The notes: generated from the sequence alone by a model not told the origin. Positions 8,298-16,950 are shown, numbered from the stretch's first letter. The stretch: DNA of 48,456 nt from Pseudomonadota bacterium (GCA_018819925.1 JAHJPG010000056.1:1-48456), one strand, 5' to 3'. Made by a program: numbers and translations.

Positions 8298-9284
8298 CTA
8301 GCCTTTGGCCAACACCACCCGGTTGCGGCCCTGGGCCTTGGCCTGATACTGGGCCTGGTCGGCCTGGTCGAGGAAGGCCGAGGGGCTCAATCCCTCCTCG
8401 CCGTTGAACACCACCGCCCCCTGGCTCACCGTCACCGTCAGGGGACCCAGCCGGGTGCTAATGGGCCTTTCCATGGCCTGGCGCACCCGCTCGGCCAAAA
8501 CGCTGATGCCCTTGATCCCCGCCCCCGGGGCCAGCACCACGAACTCCTCCCCGCCGTAACGGGCCACCAGGTCGCCCTCGCGCACCCATAGGCACAGGCG
8601 GCGGGCAAAGGCTTGCAACACCTGGTCGCCGGTGAGGTGGCCGTGGGCGTCGTTCACCTGCTTGAAATGATCCAGGTCGGCGAAGATCAGGCCCAGGGGT
8701 ACGTTGTTGCGCTGGCTGCGGCTCATCTCCCGGGGCAGCATCTCCGCGAAAACCCGCTTGTTATAGAGTCCGGTAAGGGGGTCGCGATGGGCGGCCCGCA
8801 GGTACAGGCGCATGGTGCGCTGCTGGATCAAGGCTCGCTTCACCCGCACCAAAAGCTCGGTGTCGCCATAGGGCTGGCTCAAGAAATCCGCCGCGCCGTT
8901 GGACCATTGGTTCACCAGCGGCTCCAGGTCGTTTTCCCGGCAGATCACGATAACCGGCAGGGATGAGAGCATGTGGGGCTCGCCCAGATAGTGGGTCAGG
9001 CCCAGGCCCCGGGGATCTTGGCTGTCAAGCTCGGTGATTATCAGCTCAAGGTCCTGGGCTCCCTCCAAGCGCTCCATGGCCTCGCCCCAGTGCGCGGCCA
9101 AGGTTACCCGGTGGCCCTGGCCGCTCAAAATCTGGGCCAGGCGCGCCCCCTCCTGAGGAGTCGAGGCCAACAAGAGGATGTGAGCCGGTGATTGGTGGTC
9201 CACGGCGGTAAGATCGGGCACCTCCAGCCAGCAGTGAGAGGAGATGGACCCTTGGGGGGACGGGTCTTCAGGGTTACGATCCAT
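8298..9284 (-). CDS. Diguanylate cyclase (GGDEF) with degenerate receiver domain
   Basis: 328 residues from the ATG at 9284, chosen because AGGAG lies eight bases upstream; an in-frame start at 9332 lacks one. Residues about 34-152 fold like a response-regulator receiver, but the phosphoacceptor position is Glu85 (IITELDSQD) and the conserved Lys is Gln137 (FLSQPYGD), so normal phosphorylation is unlikely. Residues about 165-328 form a GGDEF domain with intact GGEEF (244-248), DPLTGLYNKRVF and FADLDHFKQVND, so it should make cyclic di-GMP. An inhibitory-site RxxD (235-238) lies five residues before GGEEF. It stands alone and converges with sfsA. Confidence 0.92.
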   Translation of the reverse strand: MDRNPEDPSPQGSISSHCWLEVPDLTAVDHQSPAHILLLASTPQEGARLAQILSGQGHRVTLAAHWGEAMERLEGAQDLELIITELDSQDPRGLGLTHYLGEPHMLSSLPVIVICRENDLEPLVNQWSNGAADFLSQPYGDTELLVRVKRALIQQRTMRLYLRAAHRDPLTGLYNKRVFAEMLPREMSRSQRNNVPLGLIFADLDHFKQVNDAHGHLTGDQVLQAFARRLCLWVREGDLVARYGGEEFVVLAPGAGIKGISVLAERVRQAMERPISTRLGPLTVTVSQGAVVFNGEEGLSPSAFLDQADQAQYQAKAQGRNRVVLAKG

Positions 9285-9729
9285 GACGGCCGCTCCTGCC
9301 GCGGGGGCGTGGCCCCGGGTGGTAATGAACAAAATTCACAGTACCGCCAGATATAAAACTCGCCGCATCGCCTGTCAACGGTGATTCGCGGTCAGGGCGG
9401 CGGCGAATTAAATACTACTTAACAATAGTATATTAATGGCATATGGCCTTGCCGCCGGGGCAACAGCATCGGTTGACGGGTAAAAACGGCGGTCATAAAT
9501 ACCTGTGATAAACAGGGGGAAAACACCGACCCCCGGCGGGCCTTTTTGAAAGGCGAAGGCCAAAAATACTAGCAGTGGAAGAGAGATAGCCCTTGACTTG
9601 GCCGCAGGGGGAACCATACCATTGTGGGGGTTGTTTGGGGGGATATCGCGGCTTACGACCGTGAGGCGCACTGAATTTTGGGCGGCGTTTTGGCCAGGGT
9701 TCATAGGACGGGAAGGTGGGAATTGCGCC
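9285..9729. other. AT-rich intergenic region between the cyclase and tmc genes
   Basis: About 445 bases with markedly lower GC than the flanks and no convincing gene. A small inverted repeat, ATACTA (9412-9417) and TAGTAT (9426-9431), sits in the most AT-rich part. A weak promoter-like pair, TTGACT (9593-9598) and TACCAT (9617-9622, spacer 18), points toward tmcC and would give a leader of about 100 bases. The divergent arrangement means both operons probably start here. Confidence 0.5.
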
Positions 9730-10395
9730 ATGGCGATGGATAAGCTCTATGAATTTCTGACCGGACCGGCGCTCTGGATAGCCGTGATCATCTTCGTGGG
9801 CGGCTTGGCCATCCGCGTGGCCTGGCTGTTCGGCCTAAGCCAGGAGCGGGACAAACCGTGGCACGACTTCAAGGACGCCGCCTGGGCCTGGCGCTCCATA
9901 ATCCACTGGATATTGCCCTGGGCCAGCGTTTCCAGCCGCAACCAGCCGGTGTTCACCGGCGTGGTGTGGCTTTTCCACGTCTGTTGGATCGGGCTGCCCC
10001 TGTTTTTGGGGGCGCACAACATGCTTTTCCAGGAGGCCTGGGGCTGGAGCCTGCCCAGCCTGCCCGACGCCGTGGCCGACTGGGCCACCCTGGTGGTGAT
10101 CGCCGGCGGGGTCTTTTTCCTGGTCCGGCGCCTGGCCCGGCCCGAGGTGCGCATCCTCACCAGCGCTTGGGACTATTTCCTGGTCCTGCTGGCGCTGGCC
10201 CCCTTTGTCACCGGTTGGCTGGCTTTCAACCAATACGGTCCCTACGGCCTCATGCTGAACCTGCACATCTTCCTGAGCGAAGTGCTTCTGATCGTGCTCC
10301 CCTTCTCCAAGCTGGCCCACATGGTGCTTTTCTTCGCCAGCCGTTCAGCCATCGGCTACGAGTTCGGAACCCGGCGTGGAGCCAGGGTCTGGTAG
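9730..10395 (+). CDS. tmcC: Tmc-type membrane cytochrome b subunit (TmcC-like, NarI family)
   Basis: 221 residues with five predicted transmembrane helices (about 10-32, 70-95, 112-132, 150-170, 182-208). His residues in RSIIHW, VVWLFHVCW, LGAHNM, LNLHIF and KLAHMVLFF are candidate haem b ligands, as in NarI/DsrM-type quinone-reactive cytochromes. It should exchange electrons between the quinone pool and the Fe-S subunit encoded next. The short length and the following CCG Fe-S and cytochrome c3 genes fit the Tmc complex of sulfate reducers better than DsrMK. GGAAGGTGGG lies upstream of ATG 9730; ATG 9736 is an alternative start. Confidence 0.75.
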   Translation: MAMDKLYEFLTGPALWIAVIIFVGGLAIRVAWLFGLSQERDKPWHDFKDAAWAWRSIIHWILPWASVSSRNQPVFTGVVWLFHVCWIGLPLFLGAHNMLFQEAWGWSLPSLPDAVADWATLVVIAGGVFFLVRRLARPEVRILTSAWDYFLVLLALAPFVTGWLAFNQYGPYGLMLNLHIFLSEVLLIVLPFSKLAHMVLFFASRSAIGYEFGTRRGARVW

Positions 10396-10436
10396 GGCCA
10401 ATTAAGGTAGGACACCTTGACAACAGGAGCTTATAG

Positions 10437-11876
10437 ATGACGGCAGAAGCCCAGAAGGCCGCGGAAGAGACCAAGGAGCAAAGCGCGGCCTCCCCGGAGC
10501 CCGAGGCGCCCCAGCCGGTGGACGTGGGCAAGATCAAATCCATCCTGGCGGCCAACGAGGGCGCGCGCATGCGCATGTGGTTGAGCATCTGCTCCCGCTG
10601 CGGGCTCTGCGCCGAGAGCTGCTTTTTTTATCTGGCCAAGGACAAGGACCCCAAGTTGAGCCCGGCCTACAAGGCCATCAACACCATCGGCAAGATGTAC
10701 CGGGCCAAGGGCGAGGTGAGCCGGGAGTTCCTGGAGGGATGTCTGGACGTGGTTTGGGGCCAGTGCACCGCCTGCCGGCGCTGTACCATGTACTGCCCCT
10801 TCGGCATAGACATCGCCACCATGATTGTCACCGCCCGGGCGGTGTGCTATTCCCAGGGCATCGTGCCCGATGGCCTGGCCCGCACCACCGAAAACATCCG
10901 CACCTCCGGCAACCAGATGGCCATGGCCACCGAGGACTGGATCGAGACCTGCGACTGGATGGCAGAGGAGTACGGCGAGGAGGTGCATGGCCTGGAGATA
11001 CCCATGGACAAACAGGGGGCCGACTACATGTACACGGTTAACCCCCGCGAGCCCATGTACTATCCCCAGGATGTGGGCATGGCCGCCCAGGTTTTCCACG
11101 TGGCCGGCCTTAACTGGACCATGCCCAGCACCGGATGGGACAGCACCAACTTGGCCATGTTCGCGGGCAACAAGGCCGTGGCCACCATCCCGGTGAAGGC
11201 CATGTACGACAAGGCCCTGGAACTGGAAGCAAAGGCCATCGTCATCACCGAATGCGGCCACGCCTTCCGCTCGGCCAAGTTCGAGGGCCCCTACTGGCTG
11301 GGCATCCCCGGGGGCAAGCCTCCGGTGCCGGTCATCCACTCGGTGGAGCTGTTCCGCGACATCATGCGCGACGGCAAGATCAAGCTCAAACACAAGTTCA
11401 AGCACAAGGTGACCTTCCAAGACCCCTGCAACGTAAGCCGCAACGGCGGGTTGTGGGACATAGGCCGCGAGTTGGTGAACCTTCTTTGCGAGGATTTCGT
11501 GGACATGACCCCCAACCGCGAGCACAACCATTGCTGCGGCGGCGGCGGGGGCTTCATTCCCATGGGGCCGCCTTTCAAAAAGCGCCGCATGGAGTCGGGC
11601 AAGGTTAAGGCGGAGCAGATCAGGGCCACCGGGGCCACCCACATCATCGTGCCCTGCCACAACTGTTTCGACCAGATCAACGATCTGAACAAGGAATACG
11701 AATTGGGGGTGAAAGTCGTGTCATTCAAGGAAATCATTACCGAACTCATGGAGATTCCCGAGAGCATGATCCCGCCCGAGGAGGACGAGGAGGAAGCCTT
11801 CGAGGCCGAAGAGGAGGCCAAGAAGGACGCCGAGGAAGAGGCCATGGAAGAGGCCGGCGAGGTGCAGGGAAGCTAG
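10437..11876 (+). CDS. tmcB: Tmc-type Fe-S protein with CCG domain (TmcB-like, HdrD/DsrK family)
   Basis: 479 residues. Two [4Fe-4S] motifs, CSRCGLCAESC and CTACRRCTMYC (about residues 52-120), precede a CCG domain of the HdrB/DsrK type: ITECGHAF, DPCNVSRNGG, HNHCCGGGGG and VPCHNCF. In relatives the CCG domain holds the catalytic or electron-transfer cluster on the cytoplasmic side. The N-terminus and the last 40 residues are unusual low-complexity stretches; the tail is almost entirely Glu, Asp, Ala and Lys. AGGAG lies seven bases before ATG 10437. It sits between the cytochrome b and cytochrome c3 genes and probably relays electrons across the membrane module. A DsrK-like label would also fit. 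Confidence 0.8.
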   Translation: MTAEAQKAAEETKEQSAASPEPEAPQPVDVGKIKSILAANEGARMRMWLSICSRCGLCAESCFFYLAKDKDPKLSPAYKAINTIGKMYRAKGEVSREFLEGCLDVVWGQCTACRRCTMYCPFGIDIATMIVTARAVCYSQGIVPDGLARTTENIRTSGNQMAMATEDWIETCDWMAEEYGEEVHGLEIPMDKQGADYMYTVNPREPMYYPQDVGMAAQVFHVAGLNWTMPSTGWDSTNLAMFAGNKAVATIPVKAMYDKALELEAKAIVITECGHAFRSAKFEGPYWLGIPGGKPPVPVIHSVELFRDIMRDGKIKLKHKFKHKVTFQDPCNVSRNGGLWDIGRELVNLLCEDFVDMTPNREHNHCCGGGGGFIPMGPPFKKRRMESGKVKAEQIRATGATHIIVPCHNCFDQINDLNKEYELGVKVVSFKEIITELMEIPESMIPPEEDEEEAFEAEEEAKKDAEEEAMEEAGEVQGS

Positions 11877-11918
11877 GTTCCGCCCCGGGCGGAGTCAGAG
11901 ATCGTTAGGAGTGGCTCC

Positions 11919-12341
11919 ATGAAATATTTGCTGACCTTCTTGGCCATGGTGTTGGCCCTGGCCCTGGCCGCGCCCTTGGTGCTGGGCCAGGAGGACGTGA
12001 TGAAAATCTCCAGCGCCGCCCAGGGCCTGAAGGATCGGCCGCCGGTGACGTTCAGCCACGCCAAGCACTCGGAGATCTACGAATGCACCACCTGCCACCA
12101 CGAGTACAACGAATACCTGGCCAACCAGGGCGGCGGCGAGGCCAAATGCTCCGAGTGCCACCAGCCATCGGCCACGGCCAAGAATCCCACGCCCCTGACC
12201 CTGGCCTATCACCAGCAGTGCAAGAGCTGCCACCTGAGGCTACTGGAGTTTAAGGCGCCCAAGACCGGACCCATCATGTGCGGCGACTGCCACCGCCAGG
12301 GAGCGCCGGCGGCCAAGGCCAAGGAAGCCAAGAAGAAGTAG
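11919..12341 (+). CDS. tmcA: Periplasmic tetraheme cytochrome c3 (TmcA-like)
   Basis: 140 residues with a signal peptide (MKYLLTFLAMVLALALAAPLVLG) and four CxxCH haem sites: Cys56-His60, Cys77-His81, Cys101-His105 and Cys121-His125. His47 and His50 (FSHAKH), His61 and His98 are candidate distal ligands, the class III cytochrome c3 layout. It should receive electrons from periplasmic hydrogenase or formate dehydrogenase and pass them to the membrane subunits. AGGAG (11907-11911) precedes the ATG. The Lys/Ala-rich tail is probably disordered. It is the last gene of the operon, followed by a strong terminator. Confidence 0.88.
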   Translation: MKYLLTFLAMVLALALAAPLVLGQEDVMKISSAAQGLKDRPPVTFSHAKHSEIYECTTCHHEYNEYLANQGGGEAKCSECHQPSATAKNPTPLTLAYHQQCKSCHLRLLEFKAPKTGPIMCGDCHRQGAPAAKAKEAKKK

Positions 12342-12368
12342 CTCCGCACCGCCCGCGAGAAGATCGCA

Positions 12369-12399
12369 CGCCCCGCCGTTTCGCGGCGGGGCGTTTTTT
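12369..12399 (+). terminator. Rho-independent terminator of the tmc operon
   Basis: Perfect 10-bp stem CGCCCCGCCG (12369-12378) / CGGCGGGGCG (12384-12393), five-base loop and six T (12394-12399). It ends the plus-strand tmc genes; no matching A-run on the other side, so it is one-way. Confidence 0.93.
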
Positions 12400-12411
12400 G
12401 TGGGGAGTGCT

Positions 12412-13380
12412 TTAGTAGTCGCGGCCCTTGCCCGAGTCGGTTATCTCCATGAGCGCTTCAGGGTAGGGGGCGAAAAAGCTCTGCCCGGCCAGGTAGTCCG
12501 AACCGAAGCGGGCGATCCAGGAGCGCAGCAGGGCCTGGGCCACGGACAGGGGCAGCTTCTTGTCCCGGTATTTGCCCAGGGTCTCCAAGAACAGCGCTTT
12601 TTCCGCCGCGCCCAGCTGCTTCTTGAAATAGCCCTGTGCGTGCATGAGCACGTTTATCACCTGGCCCGCGCTGGGCGAGCGCGCCAGGGCCAGACCCAGG
12701 TGGGTGCGGTAGTCGGCGAAAACCTCCCCCGCCGGGCGATGCTCCGGGTTGGCCACCAGGGGCCCCATCAGGCGCAGTTGGCGCTGGTTGTAGGCCATGA
12801 GCAAGAGCTTGTGGCGGCTGTGGAACTTCACCAGGGCCCCCATGGCGCCCTTGGCCGCCACCTCCCGGAACTCGGCCAGGGTGAACAGGCGGGTGAGCCA
12901 GCGCTCGCGCAAGATGAAGTTGTGCAAACGGCCCTCGTGCTCCACGGCCAGCAGGGGGAAGCGCCTCATCACCTCGCCGCCGAAAAAGCCGGCCCCCCGC
13001 CGGGAGCTGGCCCCGGGTTTCAGGCTGGTGTAGATCTTCACGTCCAGGGGGCCGCAGGAGGGGGAGCGGTTTTTCAAAAGAAAGCCGTCCACCGGTCCCA
13101 GGCCGTCCAGGTGGGCGGCTGAGAATTTTTCCATGGGCTCGGTGTAGTCCCGGCCCGTGGCCGGCTGCACCAGGCGGGGGGCGCCTTTTTGCTCCACCAC
13201 CCTGATGGGCTCCCGGGGCACCCCCAGGCCCATGGCCACCTCGGGGCACACCGGATGCCAGCGCACCCAGGGCCCCAGCAGCTCCACGAAATCTTCGCGC
13301 ACCGTCTCGCCGTTCCAGCGGCAGGCGTCAAAACCCAGGCATTTGCTCACCACCACCTCGGGCCGGGCATGAACGGGCAT
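12412..13380 (-). CDS. DUF523 and DUF1722 (YbgA-like) fusion protein
   Basis: 322 residues from ATG 13380, with GAGGTG four bases upstream. The N-terminal half (1-150) has the DUF523 cysteines in VVSKCLGFDACRWNGE, HPVCPEVAMGLGVPREP and LLKNRSPSCG. The C-terminal half (about 185-305) is DUF1722 (FHSRHKLLLMAYNQ, then NVLMHAQGYFKKQL). E. coli ybgA, which is DUF1722, is immediately upstream of the photolyase gene phrB; here the homolog is divergent from a photolyase, which supports a shared light- or DNA-repair-related role. DUF523 Cys residues suggest metal or Fe-S binding, unproven. Biochemical function unknown. Confidence 0.88.
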   Translation of the reverse strand: MPVHARPEVVVSKCLGFDACRWNGETVREDFVELLGPWVRWHPVCPEVAMGLGVPREPIRVVEQKGAPRLVQPATGRDYTEPMEKFSAAHLDGLGPVDGFLLKNRSPSCGPLDVKIYTSLKPGASSRRGAGFFGGEVMRRFPLLAVEHEGRLHNFILRERWLTRLFTLAEFREVAAKGAMGALVKFHSRHKLLLMAYNQRQLRLMGPLVANPEHRPAGEVFADYRTHLGLALARSPSAGQVINVLMHAQGYFKKQLGAAEKALFLETLGKYRDKKLPLSVAQALLRSWIARFGSDYLAGQSFFAPYPEALMEITDSGKGRDY

Positions 13381-13483
13381 GGGGCACCTCCCTTTGGACC
13401 ATTTTCCGGGGGCGGCCCGGGGTGTGTCAACGCTCTTGCTCCCAGCCGCCCGGTAGCCTAAGCTATGCCATCCGGAGGAAAAC

Positions 13484-14953
13484 GTGCCCGTACCCAAGAC
13501 CCGCGTCAAGGCGGTCAACGACCGCCAGGTTAACCCTAAGGGCCGCCATGTGCTCTACTGGATGACCGCCGCCCGGCGCACGGCCTACAACTACGGCCTG
13601 GAGCGGGCGGTGGACATGTGCCGCCAGCTGAACAAGCCCCTGGTGGTGCTTGAGGCCCTGAGGGTGGACTACCCCCATGCCTCCGAGAGGCTGCACGCCT
13701 TCATCTTGCAGGGCATGGCCGACAACCTGGCGGCCTTCAAGGAGAGGGGGGTGCGCTACCACCCCTACGTGGAGCGGAGCAAGGGCGAGGGCAAGGGGCT
13801 TTTGCAGGCTTTGGCCGCCGAGGCCTGCCTGGTGGTCACCGATCAGTTCCCGGCCTTTTTCATGCCCCGCATGGTGGCGGCGGCCGGGGTCAAGCTGGCG
13901 GTGCGCCTGGAGGCGGTCGACTCCTGCGGCCTGCTGCCCATGTGCGCCGGCGGCCGCGACTACAGCACCGCCCAGTCCTTCCGGCGCATCCTGCAGCGTC
14001 TGCTGCCGGTGCATCTGGCCGAGCCTCCCCAGGCCGACCCCCTGGCCGGCGGCCTGCCGGGAAAGTCCCGCTTGGCCGGGAAGATAACTCAACGCTGGCC
14101 CGCGGCCACTCCAGCCCTGCTGGCCGCCTCGCCCCAGGCCCTGGCCGCCTTGCCCCTGGACCACGAGGTGGCGCCCTCGCCCATCCCCGGAGGCCCCCGG
14201 GCGGCCGGGGAGCGGCTGGAGCGCTTCGTGGAGGATTGCCGGTTGCGCTACGCCGAGGGATGCCGCCACCCCGACGCCCACGCCACCAGCGGCCTGAGCC
14301 CCTATTTGCACTTCGGCCACATTTCCCCCCACCAGATTTTCGCGGCAATGGCCGAGGCGGAGGAGTGGTCGCCGGACCGGCTGGGCTCCGGGGCCCAGGG
14401 CCGCCGCGAGGGCTGGTGGGGCATGAGCCCGGGGGCGGAGTCTTTCCTGGACCAGGTGGTCACCTGGCGGGAGCTGGGCTACAACTTCTGCAAGTACCGG
14501 CCCGACTACGACCAATACGCCTCCCTGCCTCCCTGGGCCATCGAAACCATGGCCAAGCACGCGGAAGACGAGCGCAGCTACGTATACGGCCGGGAGCTTC
14601 TGCGCCAGGCCCAGACCCACGACACCCTGTGGAACGCGGCCCAGCGCCAGCTTTTGCGCCAGGGGGTGATCCAGGGCTACCTGCGCATGCTCTGGGGCAA
14701 GAACATCCTGGCCTGGAGCAGCTCCCCCAAGCTGGCCCTGGCGGCCATGCTGGCGCTCAACGACCGCTACGCCCTGGACGGGCGGGACCCCAACTCCATC
14801 AGCGGCATCTTTTGGGTGTTGGGCCGTTTCGACCATCCCTGGCCCGAGCGCCCGGTGTTCGGCAAGGTGCGCTACATGACCAGCGCCAACACCCGGCGCA
14901 AGCTACAGCTCAGGGGCTACCTGGAGCGCTTCAACGGCAAGGGGGAGGCATGA
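13484..14953 (+). CDS. Class II deoxyribodipyrimidine photolyase
   Basis: 489 residues. The GTG start has GGAGG five bases upstream. An N-terminal antenna-type domain (VLYWMTAARRTAYNYGL) leads into the FAD domain with class II blocks: SPYLHFGHISPHQI, TWRELGYNFC, DTLWNAAQRQLL, YLRMLWGKNILAWS, LDGRDPNSISGIFWVLGRFDHPW and PVFGKVRYMTSANTRRK. It would repair UV-induced cyclobutane pyrimidine dimers with visible light and reduced FAD. It overlaps truD by four bases and faces the DUF523/DUF1722 gene. A photolyase implies at least occasional light exposure in this otherwise anaerobic-looking organism. Confidence 0.93.
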   Translation: MPVPKTRVKAVNDRQVNPKGRHVLYWMTAARRTAYNYGLERAVDMCRQLNKPLVVLEALRVDYPHASERLHAFILQGMADNLAAFKERGVRYHPYVERSKGEGKGLLQALAAEACLVVTDQFPAFFMPRMVAAAGVKLAVRLEAVDSCGLLPMCAGGRDYSTAQSFRRILQRLLPVHLAEPPQADPLAGGLPGKSRLAGKITQRWPAATPALLAASPQALAALPLDHEVAPSPIPGGPRAAGERLERFVEDCRLRYAEGCRHPDAHATSGLSPYLHFGHISPHQIFAAMAEAEEWSPDRLGSGAQGRREGWWGMSPGAESFLDQVVTWRELGYNFCKYRPDYDQYASLPPWAIETMAKHAEDERSYVYGRELLRQAQTHDTLWNAAQRQLLRQGVIQGYLRMLWGKNILAWSSSPKLALAAMLALNDRYALDGRDPNSISGIFWVLGRFDHPWPERPVFGKVRYMTSANTRRKLQLRGYLERFNGKGEA

Positions 14954-16011
14954 GCCCGCTGCCCAGCGAAATGGGGCCGCCGCCCTTCATCACCCCGGAG
15001 CTGCCCGGAGTGGGCGGGGTCATCAAGGCCGAGCCGGCCCACTTCGTGGTGGAGGAGCTGCCCCTCTACCTGCCCGAGGGGGCCGGCCCCCATCTGCACC
15101 TGCGCCTGTCCCGGGAGGGCATGACCACACGGGCCCTGGCCGACCGTCTGGCCCATCTCTTCGAACTGGAGCGGGGCGATGTGGGTTTCGCCGGACTCAA
15201 GGACAAGCAGGCCCGGGCGGTGCAGAGCTTCTCGTTGCCCCTGGCCTCCCTCACCCTGGAACAGGCCGCCCAGATGATCGAAGACGGTTTGCCGGTGAAG
15301 GTGCTGGACGCCGGGCGCCACCAGAACAAGCTCAAGACCGGCCATCTATTGGGCAACCACTTCACCATCCTGGTGGCCGGGACCCAGCCCGGGGCCCTGG
15401 CCACGGCTCGGGCCGTGGCCGCCGCCCTGGGTGAGCGCGGCCTGCCCAACTTCTATGGCCAGCAGCGCTTCGGCCGCGAGGGCGACAACGCGGCCCAGGG
15501 CCGGCTGGCCCTCAAGGGCCGGGGGCCCCGGGACAAGTGGCTGCGCAAGCTTCTGTTGAACGCCTGGCAGTCGGCCTTGTTCAACGCCTGGCTGGCCCGG
15601 CGCATTGAGCGGGGAGATTTCACACGCCTGGTGGGCGGGGACCTGGCCAAGAAGACCGACACCGGGGGCATGTTCACCACCGACGACGCGGCCTTGGAGC
15701 AGCCCCGCCTGGACGCCGGGCAGATCACCTACACCGGGCCCATGTTCGGCAAGAAGATGCGCTGGCCCAACGAGCCCGCCGCCGCCTATGAACGGGAGAT
15801 ATTGGAGGAGGAGGGCGTGGATCAGGCCGGCCTGAAGAAATCGGGCCTCATGGGCAGCCGCCGGGCGGGCCGCCTCATGGTGGAAAACCTGAGCTTCTCC
15901 GAGACCCCCGAGGGGCTCATGTTCAGCTTCAGCCTGCCCAAGGGCTCCTACGCCACGGTGCTGCTCAGGGAATTCATTAAAAGCGAGGCCGAGTTGCCCG
16001 AGACGGATTAG
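14950..16011 (+). CDS. truD: tRNA pseudouridine synthase D
   Basis: 353 residues. The catalytic Asp85 is in GFAGLKDKQARA; other TruD blocks are HFVVEELPLY, NKLKTGHLLGNHF, LPNFYGQQRFGREGDN and LLNAWQSALFNAWL, with the C-terminal GSYATVLLREF. The enzyme makes pseudouridine 13 in tRNA-Glu in the cytoplasm. The ATG overlaps the photolyase stop (ATGA), so the two are translationally coupled. The stop shares four bases with the convergent trmB stop. Confidence 0.95.
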   Translation: MSPLPSEMGPPPFITPELPGVGGVIKAEPAHFVVEELPLYLPEGAGPHLHLRLSREGMTTRALADRLAHLFELERGDVGFAGLKDKQARAVQSFSLPLASLTLEQAAQMIEDGLPVKVLDAGRHQNKLKTGHLLGNHFTILVAGTQPGALATARAVAAALGERGLPNFYGQQRFGREGDNAAQGRLALKGRGPRDKWLRKLLLNAWQSALFNAWLARRIERGDFTRLVGGDLAKKTDTGGMFTTDDAALEQPRLDAGQITYTGPMFGKKMRWPNEPAAAYEREILEEEGVDQAGLKKSGLMGSRRAGRLMVENLSFSETPEGLMFSFSLPKGSYATVLLREFIKSEAELPETD

Positions 16012-16931
16012 GCGGCGCAGAGGCGCCGGGCGGTCAGCTCCAGGGCCCGCTGCACCCCCAGGCTGGGCAGCACCCCGCAGCCCGGGGCCGGACGCACCAG
16101 ATACCCCCCCTGGGGCCGTGGCATCAGCTCCAGGTAGAAGGCCTGCTCCAGTTCGTCCTCCAGCACCACCATGCGCAGCAGCGCCCGTCCGGCCTGGCGG
16201 TCGTAGAGCACGTCCTTGCACAATACGCTTATCTCGCCCCGGTCCTCCCAGGTGGTCAGGGCCTCGGGATCCATGCGGTCAAAATGGGGGTAGTGCAAAA
16301 GCGGCTCCTCGGGGTTGGGCCAGGGGTGGTGCTGGCGCTTGACCAGGGTCAGTTCATAGAATACCTCCTGGCCCTGGCCGCGCCACTTGCGCTCGTACTT
16401 GCTGTCCACCGTGGGCGGGGTCTCTTGCCAAGCGGCGTCCAGGCCGCTGCCGGGAATCTGCCCCCGCACCCAGTCGGCGAAGGGTTTAAAGTCGGTGACC
16501 AGGCGGCAGGCCGCCCCCGGGGCCAGGCGGCTGTTCAAAAGCCGCAAAAAGCGCTTCGAAAAAAGGCGGTGGCGGGCGTCGCTGGGCTTGGGCCAGGGCC
16601 GGGGAAACAGGCACCAGGCCCCGGACAGGCTCTGGGGGGTGAAAAGCCGCTCCAAGGCCAGGGCCGCATCCGCCTGCACCACCTTGGCGTTATCGGCCCG
16701 GGCCAGGTTGATGCGCCTTAGGGCCCGGCGGGCCGAAACCCAGTCCACATCCAATCCCACCAGGTTCACCCCGGGCCGCTCCTGGGCCCGGCGCACCAGC
16801 ACCTCGCCGTTGCCGCAGCCGATCTCCAGCTCCAGGGGGGCGCTTCGGCCGAACACCTGGTCCCAGGCCACGGGCCGGGCGATCTGACGCCAGGGCACCA
16901 GGGGGTCCAGTGAGAGGTAGGGGGCGGTCAT
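16008..16931 (-). CDS. trmB: tRNA (guanine-N7)-methyltransferase with C-terminal extension
   Basis: 307 residues from ATG 16931; an earlier in-frame ATG (16973) lies inside a palindromic repeat. The SAM-binding block is LELEIGCGNGEVL, followed by NLVGLDVDWVSARRALRRI. The TrmB signature is present but altered: LFPRPWPKPSDARHR has Arg111 where the family has Asp. The canonical domain ends around DSKYERKWRGQGQEVFYELTLVK (residue 198); about 109 further residues have no family I recognise. It would methylate G46 in the tRNA variable loop. The altered motif and extension leave some doubt about substrate. Confidence 0.82.
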   Translation of the reverse strand: MTAPYLSLDPLVPWRQIARPVAWDQVFGRSAPLELEIGCGNGEVLVRRAQERPGVNLVGLDVDWVSARRALRRINLARADNAKVVQADAALALERLFTPQSLSGAWCLFPRPWPKPSDARHRLFSKRFLRLLNSRLAPGAACRLVTDFKPFADWVRGQIPGSGLDAAWQETPPTVDSKYERKWRGQGQEVFYELTLVKRQHHPWPNPEEPLLHYPHFDRMDPEALTTWEDRGEISVLCKDVLYDRQAGRALLRMVVLEDELEQAFYLELMPRPQGGYLVRPAPGCGVLPSLGVQRALELTARRLCAA

Positions 16932-16950
16932 GCCCGCAACTTTAGCACAG

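Noticed and set aside
11877-11918. Missing tmcD hidden as a small gene between tmcB and tmcA
   Set aside because: The gap is only 42 bases and holds just the ribosome-binding site of tmcA.
13942-14949. N-terminal extension of TruD through the photolyase gene
   Set aside because: TruD family start is at 14950 with the ATGA overlap; the upstream part is a frame-shifted shadow.
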